Shown: positions 16,442-25,727 of the stretch, in pieces
How the letters are laid out: every line of letters starts with the position of its first letter
Position numbering within the stretch: position 1 is the stretch's first letter
DNA from: Rhodococcus rhodnii
GTDB lineage: Bacteria; Actinomycetota; Actinomycetes; Mycobacteriales; Pseudonocardiaceae
DNA length: 64,000 nucleotides
Direction: 5' to 3'
NCBI GenBank assembly: GCA_000720375.1
Contig: JOAA01000008.1
Coordinates: 124,001 to 188,000 of the forward strand
The notes under the pieces: generated by a model
Database searches by the model: none
Told to the model about the DNA's origin: nothing
Seen by the model: only the letters and a program-made list of their open reading frames with translations
Program-made: the position numbers and the translations under genes

Positions 16442-18571
16442 GTGGCTCTTCCGTCCCAAAGAAAGAACCGGGGGTCGTGGGTGTCGCAGGCCGCAGTCCG
16501 ACAGGCTGAGATCGCTATCGAGCAGAAGCACGTGGACGTTGTCTACGCACGTCTTGCCGACATGCGGGTCGAGGCTGAAGAGATGCGTGATCGCGGTGAC
16601 CGGCTCGCACACGGTGCGGGCACGGAGGCCGTGTTCGAGCAGGCGTCCATGCTCTACGAGCGCGACGTGATGGTCCGGCACGCCAACCGGATCCTCCAGG
16701 CGCTCGACTCGGAGCACGAAGGCCTGGTGTTCGGTCGTCTCGACGACAGCACCGGCGAGACGCTGTACGTCGGCAGACTGGGCATCCGGGACGCGGAGTT
16801 CGAGAACCTGGTGACCGACTGGCGCGCGCCCGCGGCCGCGGCGTTCTACCAGGCCACGGCCGAGCAGCCGATGGGTGTGGTGCGGCGGCGGGTGATCCGC
16901 TCGTCCGGCCAGCAGGTGGTCGAGATCGACGACGACCTGCTGATGCCCGACGCGCAGCCGGACACCATGCAGGTGGTCGGCGAAGGCGCGCTGATGGCGT
17001 CGCTCAACCGCGCGCGCAGCGACCAGATGCGCGACATCGTGGCGACGATCCAGAAGGAGCAGGACGAGGCCATCCGTGCGCCATGGCGTGGCGTCACGGA
17101 GATCACCGGCGGCCCCGGTACGGGCAAGACGGCGGTGGCGCTGCACCGCGTGGCGTACCTGCTTTACCGCGACCGTAAGCGGATGGGCAGTGCGGGCGTT
17201 CTGGTGCTCGGGCCGTCGACCGCATTCACGTCGTACATCTCGCGCGTGCTGCCTTCGATGGGTGAGGACAGCGTCGAACTGCGCTCGTTGGGCAACCTGC
17301 TGGACGGCATCGAGGCGACCCGTATCGACCCGGCGCCGATCGCGGCGATCAAGGGCTCGCTGCGGATGCGACGCGTGCTGAAGAAGGCCCTGCGTGACAC
17401 CCCACCGGACGCGCCGACGGAAATGCGCATCACGTACCGCGGCGAGGTCCTCAAGCTCAACGAGCAGGAGCTGGCGAAAGTCCGCCGTCAGGTGCACTCG
17501 TTGGGCCGGCTGCCCAACCGCTCCCGTGTGGACGCCGCCGAAGCGCTGCTGGAAGCGTTGTGGCACAAGGCAGAGTCCTACGACGGCTACGACGTCAACA
17601 AGAAGGACCTGCTGATCGACCTCGGCGAGCGAATCGACTTCCACAGGTTCGTCGTGGTCTTCTGGCCGATCCTCACGCCAACCGAGGTGCTCCGCTCGCT
17701 CGGCGACCGTGCCCGGTTGGCCCGTGCAGCCGGGTCAACGTTGTCAGCACGCGAAGTCGACCAACTCGCGGCCTCGTGGCGACACGACGACTGGTCCGTC
17801 GCCGACGTCGCGTTGCTCGACGAGTTGCGTACTCTGATCGGCCCGCCGCCCAAGCGCCGTCACCGCCGTGTGATCGTCGAGGAACAGCCGGACGCTTCCG
17901 GCCGTCGGCGCCCTGAGAACTACGAGGACTACTCGCACATCGTCGTCGACGAGTCGCAGGACCTCTCGCCCATGCAATGGCGGATGATCGCGCGACGCGG
18001 CCAATACGCCAGCTGGACCCTGGTCGGCGACCCCGTGCAGAGCACGTGGCCGGACGTGGCGGAGGCACAGCAGGCGCGGGATACCGCGCTGGGCAAGCGA
18101 ACCACGCGCCGCCGCTTCACCCTGCGGACGAACTACCGGAACTCCGCGGAGATCTTCAACCTCGCGGCCCGCGTCGTCCGCGATGTCGCCTCGGACGACG
18201 AACTGCCGCGCGCGGTCCGCGACACCGGCATCTCACCGGTGGTCGAGACCGTCGTACCAGGGTCGTTGCCCGGTGCGGTGCGCGACGCGGCCCGGGAACT
18301 GCTGGAGCAGGTCGACGGAACGGTCGGCGTGATCGCGTCGATGACGAGTATCGACAAGGTCCGGTCCTGGATGTCCGAAGTGGACGACGACCGGCTGAAG
18401 ATCGTGGACGCGATCGAGGCGAAGGGCCTCGAATACGACGCGGTGGTGCTCGTCGAGCCGACCGAGATGGTGACCGAGTCATTGACCGGCCCACGCGCCC
18501 TCTACGTCGCCCTCACCCGCGCCACTCAGCGCCTGACAGTCCTGACCACCGAGGAGAACTGGCCCTCCTAA
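16442..18571 (+). CDS. helD: HelD/UvrD-like superfamily 1 helicase (RNA polymerase recycling factor)
   Basis: 709 residues. An N-terminal Ala/Glu-rich coiled coil (~20-75) precedes a split SF1 motor: Walker A GGPGTGKTAVALHR near 222, DESQDLSPMQWRMI (motif II), LRTNYRNSAEI, and VALTRATQRL (motif VI) at the end. The coiled-coil arm and long insertion fit HelD, which pulls stalled RNA polymerase off DNA; some actinobacterial relatives (HelR) protect against rifamycins. GTG 16442 follows GAGAGAG at good spacing; the overlapping ATG at 16440 is out of frame. It appears monocistronic. Confidence 0.88.
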   Translation: MALPSQRKNRGSWVSQAAVRQAEIAIEQKHVDVVYARLADMRVEAEEMRDRGDRLAHGAGTEAVFEQASMLYERDVMVRHANRILQALDSEHEGLVFGRLDDSTGETLYVGRLGIRDAEFENLVTDWRAPAAAAFYQATAEQPMGVVRRRVIRSSGQQVVEIDDDLLMPDAQPDTMQVVGEGALMASLNRARSDQMRDIVATIQKEQDEAIRAPWRGVTEITGGPGTGKTAVALHRVAYLLYRDRKRMGSAGVLVLGPSTAFTSYISRVLPSMGEDSVELRSLGNLLDGIEATRIDPAPIAAIKGSLRMRRVLKKALRDTPPDAPTEMRITYRGEVLKLNEQELAKVRRQVHSLGRLPNRSRVDAAEALLEALWHKAESYDGYDVNKKDLLIDLGERIDFHRFVVVFWPILTPTEVLRSLGDRARLARAAGSTLSAREVDQLAASWRHDDWSVADVALLDELRTLIGPPPKRRHRRVIVEEQPDASGRRRPENYEDYSHIVVDESQDLSPMQWRMIARRGQYASWTLVGDPVQSTWPDVAEAQQARDTALGKRTTRRRFTLRTNYRNSAEIFNLAARVVRDVASDDELPRAVRDTGISPVVETVVPGSLPGAVRDAARELLEQVDGTVGVIASMTSIDKVRSWMSEVDDDRLKIVDAIEAKGLEYDAVVLVEPTEMVTESLTGPRALYVALTRATQRLTVLTTEENWPS

Positions 18572-18581
18572 CTACCCGCGT

Positions 18582-18895
18582 GTGTCCACCACTCCCGCAC
18601 CCTGTGTCCACCTTTCCAGCACGGTGTGTCCACCGTTCCTGCATCGTGAAATGCACTTTGCGGCATGGTGAAGGGGCTATCCCGCACCGGGTTTGTCCCG
18701 GATCTTCCTTTGCCCGCGAGCTGGCGCGTGTCCACCACTCCGACACAGCGTGTCCACCGTTCCTGCACGCCGTGTCCACCATTGCGGCACCGTGAGATGC
18801 ACTTTGCGGCATGGTGGAGGGGCTTTCCCGCACCGGGTTTATCCCGGATCTTCCTTTGCCCGCGAGCCGGCGCGTGTCCACCATTCCGGCACGGT
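18582..18895. repeat. Two 146-bp direct repeats built from 22-bp units, plus a partial third
   Basis: Copies at 18582-18727 and 18728-18873 are each 146 bp and abut exactly; a third begins at 18874. Each starts with three 22-bp subunits led by GTGTCCACC (at 18582, 18604, 18626 and 18728, 18750, 18772), followed by an 80-bp segment that differs at about five positions between copies. The lead GTGTCCACC recurs at 18874, and its complement GTGGACAC occurs twice near 18975-19010 in opposite orientation. No reading frame here looks like a protein. The tract fills the 498-bp gap between the HelD-like and DUF2087 genes. Confidence 0.85.
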
Positions 18896-19069
18896 GAGTC
18901 AAACTGCTCGACTCGCTCCCAGTCCCGCTGGTCGCCGCCGTGCGCCGCTCGCGTTCAACACACCATGCCGGAGCCGGTGGACACGCGCGATGCCCTCGCC
19001 GGTGGACACGCGCGTGGCCCTTCGGCCGTTCGCTTCGCTCCGGTGTGCTTAGGCCAGCTGTCCCTCGCG

Positions 19070-19366
19070 TTAGGTGACCCAGCCTCCTGTGCGCCAGTAG
19101 TGGCCGTTTTCGCGGGTGAGGAGGTCTTCGTCTATCAGGTAACGGCGCAGGGTTACGTAGTCGGTTTCGCCGCCGTCGCACCAGGCTCGCAGGACGATGT
19201 CGATTTCTTTCTCTGGGATGCGGCGGCCTGGTTCGAAGCTGGCCGCTATGTGTTCGAGGAGGATGCGTCTGCGGCCGCGCTTCGCGGGGAAACGGATGAG
19301 GTGGCCGTTCCTGATGAACGTGCGGAGTACTTTCTCGGCTTGCGGGTCGGCGTAACCGAAGTCCAT
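19070..19366 (-). CDS. DUF2087-family protein
   Basis: 98 residues: KVLRTFIRNGHLIRFPAKRGRRRILLEHIAASFEPGRRIPEKEID, then LRRYLIDEDLLTRENGHYWR. This is the whole DUF2087 domain, a small winged-helix-like module often fused to regulators; here it stands alone. The basic stretch KRGRRR may touch nucleic acid. ATG 19366 is chosen because residues further upstream have no resemblance to the family. Function unknown. Confidence 0.8.
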   Translation of the reverse strand: MDFGYADPQAEKVLRTFIRNGHLIRFPAKRGRRRILLEHIAASFEPGRRIPEKEIDIVLRAWCDGGETDYVTLRRYLIDEDLLTRENGHYWRTGGWVT

Positions 19367-19448
19367 ACCGCATTGATAACGCGCTGGCCGCGAGCCCGCC
19401 AACCGATATAGTGCTTGCCTGGCCCGCTCGCGGGCCTGACCTCCTGAC

Positions 19449-19556
19449 CGGGTGCCCACGCCGCCTGGCTGCGCGGAGGCGAAGGTGGCCCTTGTCATCG
19501 CGAGTGGTCGAGCATGTCGCGACGACTGTGGACGGCACCCGATGCTGGCGTGGGCA
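19449..19556 (+). promoter_or_regulatory. Structured 5' leader with two mutually exclusive stems
   Basis: Upstream of the BtrH-like gene, TGCCCACGCC (19453-19462) is perfectly complementary to GGCGTGGGCA (19547-19556). The overlapping CGGGTGCC (19449-19456) is perfectly complementary to GGCACCCG (19534-19541). Both cannot form together. This is the layout of a switch, but it matches no riboswitch class I know, and the complementarity could be chance in GC-rich DNA. Confidence 0.35.
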
Positions 19557-19586
19557 ACGGCATTGGACGGCTGTCCTGGGAGAGCG

Positions 19587-20609
19587 ATGACCGACCACAA
19601 GAAGCTCAAGCGCCTCGTCCGCGACCGGATGGCCGTCACCGGCGAGAGCTACACCACCGCACGCTGGCACATCACCGGCAAGACCAAGCCGCGGCACCGG
19701 GTGTCCCGCTTGATCGCGACCGCGTTGCAGGACGAGTACAGCGAGGCCATGATCACCGGGTTGGCCGGCGGGATCGGGTTCATGTACGCCGTCTTCGAGT
19801 ACAAGGGCCTGCACCCGCTGATGACCATCGTGGCCCAGCACCACCCGGATCCGTGGGTCCCCGCGGTCCTCAACCGGCTCAACGTGTCCTTTGTGGAGCA
19901 GCACAGCGGCAAGGTGGAAGCCGGGATCACCAAGCTACGCAAGGCGACCGGGCCCGTCTTCACCGAAGTGGACCGCAGCGCGCTGCCGTGGCACGAGACG
20001 TCGCCATGGGCGGGCTACGACCCGTACACCGTTCTGGTCACGGACGTATCAGAAACGGTGTCACTGATCGACGTCGACAAGCATGACTTGTCCATTGAGG
20101 ACTTCTCGACGGCGTGGTCCACTTACCGCAAAGGAAAGCACCACGCCATCGTCATGGGCGAGATCGGTGAAACCGACCTCGGCAAAGCGGTCGACGACGC
20201 CATCAAGACCACTGTGGACCACATGACCGGCCCGGTTCTCGGCAACAACTTCGACGTCAACTTCGGGTTCTCCGGGATGGCCAAACTGGCCGACCAGCTC
20301 AGGGACACGAAGACCAAAACCGGGTGGACCAAGCGGTTCGGCGACACCGAGCACGGCACCAAGCGCTTGTACGAATGCCTGGAGGAGCAGTACACCGCGC
20401 CCGGCGCCACCCGTCCGCTGTACGCCGACTTCCTCGACGAGGTGGGCAGGCCGCAACCGGCGAAGATCTTCCGGCAGTCCGGTGCGGCGTGGTCGAGGCT
20501 CGCCCAGAAGGCCAAGACCTCGAAGGACTACCCGGCGATGGCCGAGATCGTCGACGAGTGCCTCAATCTTGAGCGCCGCGCCGTAGAACTCCTGCGACAG
20601 CCTCGATAA
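19587..20609 (+). CDS. BtrH N-terminal-like / DUF4872-type protein of unknown function
   Basis: 340 residues. The segment YSEAMITGLAGGIGFMYAVFEYKG resembles the 'SE..FGLGGG.GF' motif of the BtrH N-terminal family, and the later VGRPQPAKIFRQSGAAWSRLAQKA resembles the C-terminal part of that group (DUF4872). The usual His-Cys pair just before SEAM reads HRVSRLIATAL here, so a BtrH-type acyltransferase Cys is not visible. The N-terminus (KKLKRLVRDRMAVTGESYTTARWHI) is a basic helical module. ATG 19587 has GGGAGAG upstream; a longer frame from 19452 is unlikely. The 3' end overlaps the convergent arginase-family gene by 47 bp. Confidence 0.6.
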   Translation: MTDHKKLKRLVRDRMAVTGESYTTARWHITGKTKPRHRVSRLIATALQDEYSEAMITGLAGGIGFMYAVFEYKGLHPLMTIVAQHHPDPWVPAVLNRLNVSFVEQHSGKVEAGITKLRKATGPVFTEVDRSALPWHETSPWAGYDPYTVLVTDVSETVSLIDVDKHDLSIEDFSTAWSTYRKGKHHAIVMGEIGETDLGKAVDDAIKTTVDHMTGPVLGNNFDVNFGFSGMAKLADQLRDTKTKTGWTKRFGDTEHGTKRLYECLEEQYTAPGATRPLYADFLDEVGRPQPAKIFRQSGAAWSRLAQKAKTSKDYPAMAEIVDECLNLERRAVELLRQPR

Positions 20610-21363
20610 GCGGCGCCAGCTTGCGGATCTCCGCTTCGTCGGCGGTCGCGCATTCGGTGATCCCGGCGCCGATGACCGGCACCGGGATCCCGTCGATCGC
20701 GGCCGCGACCTCGGCGATGCTCAACCCGTTGGGCTCGGGGTAGGTCGCGCCGCCGAATTCGGACGGGTCCAGCACGTCCAAGTCGACATGGAGATAGATC
20801 TGCTCGCCGGGGAACGAGTCGAACGAGACCAGCCCGCGGTCGATCGCGGCCTGTTCGCCCTCGTCAATCGACCGCGCACCAACCAAAACGGCGTTGCCGG
20901 GCCGCAAAGCGGGACTGGCAACGAACTCCGGATCGCCCTCACCGAACAACACCCGCAATGCCATGCCGTGAAACGCACCCGAAGGCGAGGTCTCCGGAGT
21001 GTTCAAGTCCGGGTGCGCGTCGAACCACGCCACACCCAGGTTATCGCCGAACCGGAACCGGGCCACCGCGATCGGCACGACGTCCGAACCACAGTCGCCG
21101 CCGATCGTGAGCACGGGCCCGCCCGGCGCCTCCAAGGCCGCGAGCTGGGCCGTCCGGTTCACGATCAACGCCGCCCGGTTCGCCACCCCGTCGATCGCGG
21201 GTGAATCCTCGGTGGACACCGGAACCACGTACGGCTTCACACCGGCGATGTCCCCGGCGAGCTGGCTCAACGCCAAGCACCCCGCCGGCAGGAATCGCGC
21301 CTTGTCCACCAACGCGCCCTGTCGCTGCGGCACAGCGTGAATCTGCACGAGTCCCCCAAGCAT
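20563..21363 (-). CDS. Arginase/agmatinase/formiminoglutamase-family hydrolase
   Basis: 266 residues. Binuclear manganese ligands are all present: GGDCGSD, WFDAHPDLNTPETSPSGAFHGM and HVDLDVLDP. The family hydrolyses guanidino or formimino compounds such as arginine or agmatine. The first ligand is Cys (GGDCGS) where arginases have His (GGDHS), so the substrate and metal preference may differ. There is no nearby arginine or histidine catabolic gene to guide the choice. Confidence 0.88.
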   Translation of the reverse strand: MLGGLVQIHAVPQRQGALVDKARFLPAGCLALSQLAGDIAGVKPYVVPVSTEDSPAIDGVANRAALIVNRTAQLAALEAPGGPVLTIGGDCGSDVVPIAVARFRFGDNLGVAWFDAHPDLNTPETSPSGAFHGMALRVLFGEGDPEFVASPALRPGNAVLVGARSIDEGEQAAIDRGLVSFDSFPGEQIYLHVDLDVLDPSEFGGATYPEPNGLSIAEVAAAIDGIPVPVIGAGITECATADEAEIRKLAPLIEAVAGVLRRGAQD

Positions 21364-21411
21364 GCGAATGGCCGTGACGGTGGAAAACCACCGCCACGGC
21401 CACGTTATCGC

Positions 21412-24400
21412 TTATGCCAGGACGATCAACAGGTCTCCGCCCTCGACCTGCTGCACCGAGCCGATCGCCAGCCGCTGCACCCGGCCGCCCTTCGGCGCGG
21501 TGATCGCGGCCTCCATCTTCATCGCCTCTATCGTGGCGACCGTGGCACCGGCTTCGACCTCGTCGCCTTCGGCCACCGCCAGCGTGACCACACCGGCGAA
21601 CGGCGCGGGCACGTGGTTCGCGTTGCCCTTCTCGGCCTTCTCGGCGACCGGGAGGTTCGACGCGATCGACCGGTCCCGCACGGGGATCGGCCGCAGCTGG
21701 CCGTTCAGCGTGGCCATCACGGTCCGCATGCCTCGCTCGTCGGCCTCACCGACCGCCTCGAGCTCGATCAGCAGCCGGACGCCCTGCTCAAGGTCGACCG
21801 GGTACTCCGTCGCGGGCCGCAGGCCGTAGAAGAAGTCCTTGCTCGCCAGCACCGACGTGTCGCCGTACTGCTCGCGGTGGGCCAGGAACTCCTTGGTCGG
21901 CCCGGGGAACAGCAGCCTGTTCAGCGTGCCGCGCGGGTCCTCTTCCAGTGCCTTCTTGTCCTCATCGGACAGTTCGGTGACGCCCTTGGGCGCCGGGCGA
22001 CCGCGCAACGCCTTGGTACGGAACGGCTCTGGCCATCCGCCCGCCGGGTCGCCGAGCTCGCCGTGCAGGAACCCGATCACCGAGTCCGGGATGTCGAAGC
22101 GACCCGGGTCGGCCTCGAACTCCTTCGGGTCCACGCCCGCGCCGACCAGGTGCAGCGCCAGGTCACCGACCACTTTGGACGACGGAGTCACCTTGATCAG
22201 GTGGCCGAGCATCCGGTCGGCGGCAGCGTACATCGTCTCGATGTCCTCGAACCGGTCGCCCAGGCCCAGCGCCTTGGCCTGCGTACGCAGGTTCGACAAC
22301 TGTCCACCCGGGATCTCGTGCAGGTACACGCGACCCGTCGGGCCGGGCAGACCGGCCTCGAACGGGTAGTACACCCGCCGGACGATCTCCCAGTACGGCT
22401 CCAAATCGGACACTGCCTGCAGGCTCAGCCCGGTTTCCCGTTCACTGTGGTCGGTCGCGGCCACGATCGCCGACAGCGACGGCTGCGAGGTCGTACCGGA
22501 CATCGACGCGGTCGCGCCATCGACAGCGTCCACACCGGCCTGGATCGCAGCCAGATATGTCGCCAGCTGACCACCCGCGGTGTCATGCGTGTGGAGGTGG
22601 ACCGGGAGGTCGAATTCCTTGCGCAGCGCGGTGATCAGCTTGGCCGCGGCCGGCGGCCGGAGCAGGCCTGCCATGTCCTTGACCGCGAGCACGTGCGCAC
22701 CCGCGCCGACGATCTGCTCGGCGAGCTTGAGGTAGTAGTCCAATGTGTACAGCTGCTCGCCCGGGTCGGACAGGTCGGACGTGTAGCACAGCGACACCTC
22801 GGCCACGGCCGTACCGGTCTCCCTGACCGCCTCGATCGCCGGGCGCATCTGCTCGACGTCGTTGAGCGCGTCGAAGATCCGGAAGATGTCGATCCCGGTC
22901 TTCGTGGCCTCCTCGACGAACTTCTGCGTCACGGCCTCGGGGTACGGCGTGTACCCGACGGTGTTGCGGCCACGCAGCAACATCTGCAGGCAGATGTTCG
23001 GGATCGTGTCCCGGAGCTTCGCCAGCCGCTCCCACGGATCCTCGGCCAGGAACCGCAAGGCGACGTCGTAGGTCGCGCCGCCCCAGCATTCGACCGACAG
23101 CAGCTCGGACATGGTGTGCGCGACGTGCGGCGCCACGGCGAGCAGGTCTTTGGTCCGTACTCGGGTGGCCAGCAAGGACTGGTGCGCGTCCCGGAACGTC
23201 GTGTCGGTGACACCGACCAGCTTGGCCTCACGCAGCCAGCGCGCGAATCCCTCCGGGCCGAGTTCGGTCAGCTTCTGCTTGGAACCGGCGGGCGGGTTGC
23301 CGTTGAGCTCGATCGGCGGCAGCTTCTCCACCGGGTCGACGAACCTCGGCCGCTCGCCGTTGGGCTTGTTGACCGTGACGTCCGCCAGGTACGACAGCAG
23401 TTTCGTACCGCGGTCGGCGGAACTGCGTGCGGTCAGCAGGTACGGCCGCTGCTCGATGAAGCCAGTGGTGATCCGGCCTGCCCGGAAGTCCGGGTCGTCC
23501 AGCACGGCCTGCAGGAACGGGATGTTCGTGGCCACGCCACGGATCCGGAACTCGGCGACCGCGCGACGTGCCCTGGCCACGGCCGTCTCCAGGTTGCGGC
23601 CGCGGCAGGTCAGTTTGACCAGCATCGAGTCGAAGTGCGCGCTGATCTCGGTGCCCGCGAAGGCCGTCCCGCCGTCGAGCCGGATGCCCGCGCCGCCCGG
23701 GGAACGGTAGGCGCTGATCATGCCGGTGTCGGGGCGGAATCCGTTCGCCGGATCCTCGGTGGTGATCCGGCACTGCATCGCGAACCCACGCAGCCGCACG
23801 GTGTCCTGGCTCAGACCGAGGTCCGCGAGCGTCTCGCCGGAGGCGATCCGCAGCTGCGACTGGACCAGGTCGACGTCGGTGACCTCCTCGGTCACCGTGT
23901 GCTCGACCTGGATGCGCGGGTTCATCTCGATGAAGACGTGCTTGCCCGCCGGGTCGAGCAGGAACTCGACCGTGCCGGCGTTGCGATAGCCGATGTGCTT
24001 GGCGAACTTCACCGCGTCACCGCAGATGCGCTCGCGCAGCTCCTCGGACAGGTTCGGCGCGGGCGCCAGCTCGATCACCTTCTGGTGGCGGCGCTGCATC
24101 GAACAGTCGCGCTCGAACAGGTGCATCACTTCGCCCGTGCCGTCGGCGAGGATCTGCACCTCGATGTGCCGTGGATCGACCACGGCCTGCTCGAGGAAGA
24201 CGGTGGGATCGCCGAACGCCGACTCGGCCTCGCGCATCGCGGCCTCGATGGACTCGCGAAGCGCGCTCGCCTGCTCCACCCGTCGCATACCGCGGCCGCC
24301 GCCACCGGCGACCGCTTTGACGAAGACCGGGAAGCCGATGCGCTCCGCCTCGCCGAGCAACTCGTCCACATCGGACGAAGGAGCGGACGATTCGAGCACC

Positions 24401-24789
24401 GGCAGCCCGGCAGCCTTGGCCGCGGCGACCGCCCTGGCCTTGTTGCCGGTCAGCTCGAGCACCTCGGTGGTCGGGCCGACAAAGGTGATTCCGGCTTCGG
24501 CACAGGCCCGTGCCAGGTCGGGATTCTCCGACAGGAAGCCGTAACCGGGATACACGGCGTCAGCACCGGACTTACGAGCGGCCTTCACGATTTCGTCCAC
24601 CGACAAGTACGCGCGTACTGGATGGCCTTGCGCACCGATCTGGTACGCCTCGTCGGCCTTCAGCCTGTGCAGCGAATTGCGGTCCTCGTAAGGAAAGACG
24701 GCAACCGTTCCGGCGCCGAGCTCATAGCCGGCGCGAAACGCCCTGATGGCGATCTCGCCGCGGTTGGCGACGAGTATCTTGCGGAACAT
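21412..24789 (-). CDS. pyc: Pyruvate carboxylase
   Basis: 1125 residues, standard for single-chain pyruvate carboxylase. Order: biotin carboxylase (start FRKILVANRGEIAIRAFRA; ATP-grasp with GGGGRGMRRV; HIEVQ; NPRIQVEH), carboxyltransferase (TDTTFRDAHQSLLATRVRT, metal-binding HLHTHDTAGGQ), and a C-terminal biotinyl domain with AMKM, the lysine near residue 1091. It converts pyruvate, bicarbonate and ATP to oxaloacetate, refilling the TCA cycle. It has its own transcript, flanked by the arginase-family and LuxR genes. Confidence 0.98.
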   Translation of the reverse strand: MFRKILVANRGEIAIRAFRAGYELGAGTVAVFPYEDRNSLHRLKADEAYQIGAQGHPVRAYLSVDEIVKAARKSGADAVYPGYGFLSENPDLARACAEAGITFVGPTTEVLELTGNKARAVAAAKAAGLPVLESSAPSSDVDELLGEAERIGFPVFVKAVAGGGGRGMRRVEQASALRESIEAAMREAESAFGDPTVFLEQAVVDPRHIEVQILADGTGEVMHLFERDCSMQRRHQKVIELAPAPNLSEELRERICGDAVKFAKHIGYRNAGTVEFLLDPAGKHVFIEMNPRIQVEHTVTEEVTDVDLVQSQLRIASGETLADLGLSQDTVRLRGFAMQCRITTEDPANGFRPDTGMISAYRSPGGAGIRLDGGTAFAGTEISAHFDSMLVKLTCRGRNLETAVARARRAVAEFRIRGVATNIPFLQAVLDDPDFRAGRITTGFIEQRPYLLTARSSADRGTKLLSYLADVTVNKPNGERPRFVDPVEKLPPIELNGNPPAGSKQKLTELGPEGFARWLREAKLVGVTDTTFRDAHQSLLATRVRTKDLLAVAPHVAHTMSELLSVECWGGATYDVALRFLAEDPWERLAKLRDTIPNICLQMLLRGRNTVGYTPYPEAVTQKFVEEATKTGIDIFRIFDALNDVEQMRPAIEAVRETGTAVAEVSLCYTSDLSDPGEQLYTLDYYLKLAEQIVGAGAHVLAVKDMAGLLRPPAAAKLITALRKEFDLPVHLHTHDTAGGQLATYLAAIQAGVDAVDGATASMSGTTSQPSLSAIVAATDHSERETGLSLQAVSDLEPYWEIVRRVYYPFEAGLPGPTGRVYLHEIPGGQLSNLRTQAKALGLGDRFEDIETMYAAADRMLGHLIKVTPSSKVVGDLALHLVGAGVDPKEFEADPGRFDIPDSVIGFLHGELGDPAGGWPEPFRTKALRGRPAPKGVTELSDEDKKALEEDPRGTLNRLLFPGPTKEFLAHREQYGDTSVLASKDFFYGLRPATEYPVDLEQGVRLLIELEAVGEADERGMRTVMATLNGQLRPIPVRDRSIASNLPVAEKAEKGNANHVPAPFAGVVTLAVAEGDEVEAGATVATIEAMKMEAAITAPKGGRVQRLAIGSVQQVEGGDLLIVLA

Positions 24790-24902
24790 CGCCCGGATAC
24801 CTCCTGGTCGCGCTGGTCGTCCGGAGAACGCTACCGGTCGGAGGCATCCGGGGCACGGGTTGTGGTGATCGATGTCATGCGGACGTGTCCACTGGTTGGA
24901 AT

Positions 24903-25727
24903 CTAGTTCGAGTCGACCAGGCCGTAGCCGCGTGCGTTGGTCAGGGCTTGCGGGCGGTTACGGGCGCTGAGCTTGGAGAACAACTGCCGCTGTTCGCTTT
25001 GGACGGTCTTGATGGCGATGCCGAGGGCCTGCGCGGTCTGCCGGACCGATTCGCCCCTGGCGATCGAGTCGAGGATGTCGCGCTCGCGTTTGGTCAGGTT
25101 GCGCGGCGCCTCGCCGTTGGGTCTTCGCGTCTGGCCGGGCAGCCGCATACCGAGCCTGCCGACCTCGGCGGTGGCCTGCGTGCGGCTCTGCACGTCCAGC
25201 TTGGCGAAGATCCGGCGTTTGTGGTTGGTCACGGTGTGCGGGCTGATGCCAAGCTCGGCCGCGATCTCGGCGGCCGAGCAGCCCGCACAGATCAGCGCGA
25301 GGATCTCCAGCTCCCGGGCACTCAGACCGTGGCCGGGGACGACCGGACGCCAGCCTTGATCGGCTTCGGTCAGCGCGTCACGCAGGCCCGCGACCCCGAA
25401 GCGCGTACTGACCAGCCGATGGACTCCAGCGTGGTGCAGGAACGCGAGGCTGCGTGCGTCCAATGCGCGATGCAGGCCGACGATGTGCGGTTCGCAGCGG
25501 ACCGCACGCAGTTCGCCGACGAACTCGAGCTCTTCCGGGGCGGCCGAACGCAGTTCGACCACGGCCGTGTCGGGCGATCGCAGGGTGCACAGTCGCAGCA
25601 GACCATCGCCCGTCGCCGCGGCTCCGGCGACCAGATATCCAGGTAACGACGCTATCCAGTTGGCAAGCGCATCCCTCAACAGGCCGTCCACGCAACGCAG
25701 GACGACCGTGTGCCGGTAATCCGACAT
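24903..25727 (-). CDS. Regulator with two tandem LuxR-type helix-turn-helix domains
   Basis: 274 residues. Residues ~1-125 resemble a degenerate receiver domain (VVLRCVDGLLRDALANWIASLPGY) without a clear phospho-accepting Asp pattern. Two complete LuxR C-terminal domains follow: GLSARELEILALICAGCSAAEIAAELGISPHTVTNHKRRIFAKL (~135-180) and NLTKRERDILDSIARGESVRQTAQALGIAIKTVQSEQRQLFSKL (~212-256). One LuxR domain per chain is the rule; two would let a monomer bind a pair of half-sites. The target is not evident; pyc is downstream on the same strand. Confidence 0.88.
   Translation of the reverse strand: MSDYRHTVVLRCVDGLLRDALANWIASLPGYLVAGAAATGDGLLRLCTLRSPDTAVVELRSAAPEELEFVGELRAVRCEPHIVGLHRALDARSLAFLHHAGVHRLVSTRFGVAGLRDALTEADQGWRPVVPGHGLSARELEILALICAGCSAAEIAAELGISPHTVTNHKRRIFAKLDVQSRTQATAEVGRLGMRLPGQTRRPNGEAPRNLTKRERDILDSIARGESVRQTAQALGIAIKTVQSEQRQLFSKLSARNRPQALTNARGYGLVDSN

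Noticed and set aside
18582..18895. 22-bp repeats considered as a CRISPR array
   Set aside because: The units abut with no unique spacers, the longer segments are themselves repeated, and no cas genes are near.
21337..24906. A 1189-codon open frame antisense to pyruvate carboxylase
   Set aside because: It is the mirror of a fully recognisable gene. The translation is Arg/Gly/Val/Gln-rich without any domain, as expected from third-position GC bias.
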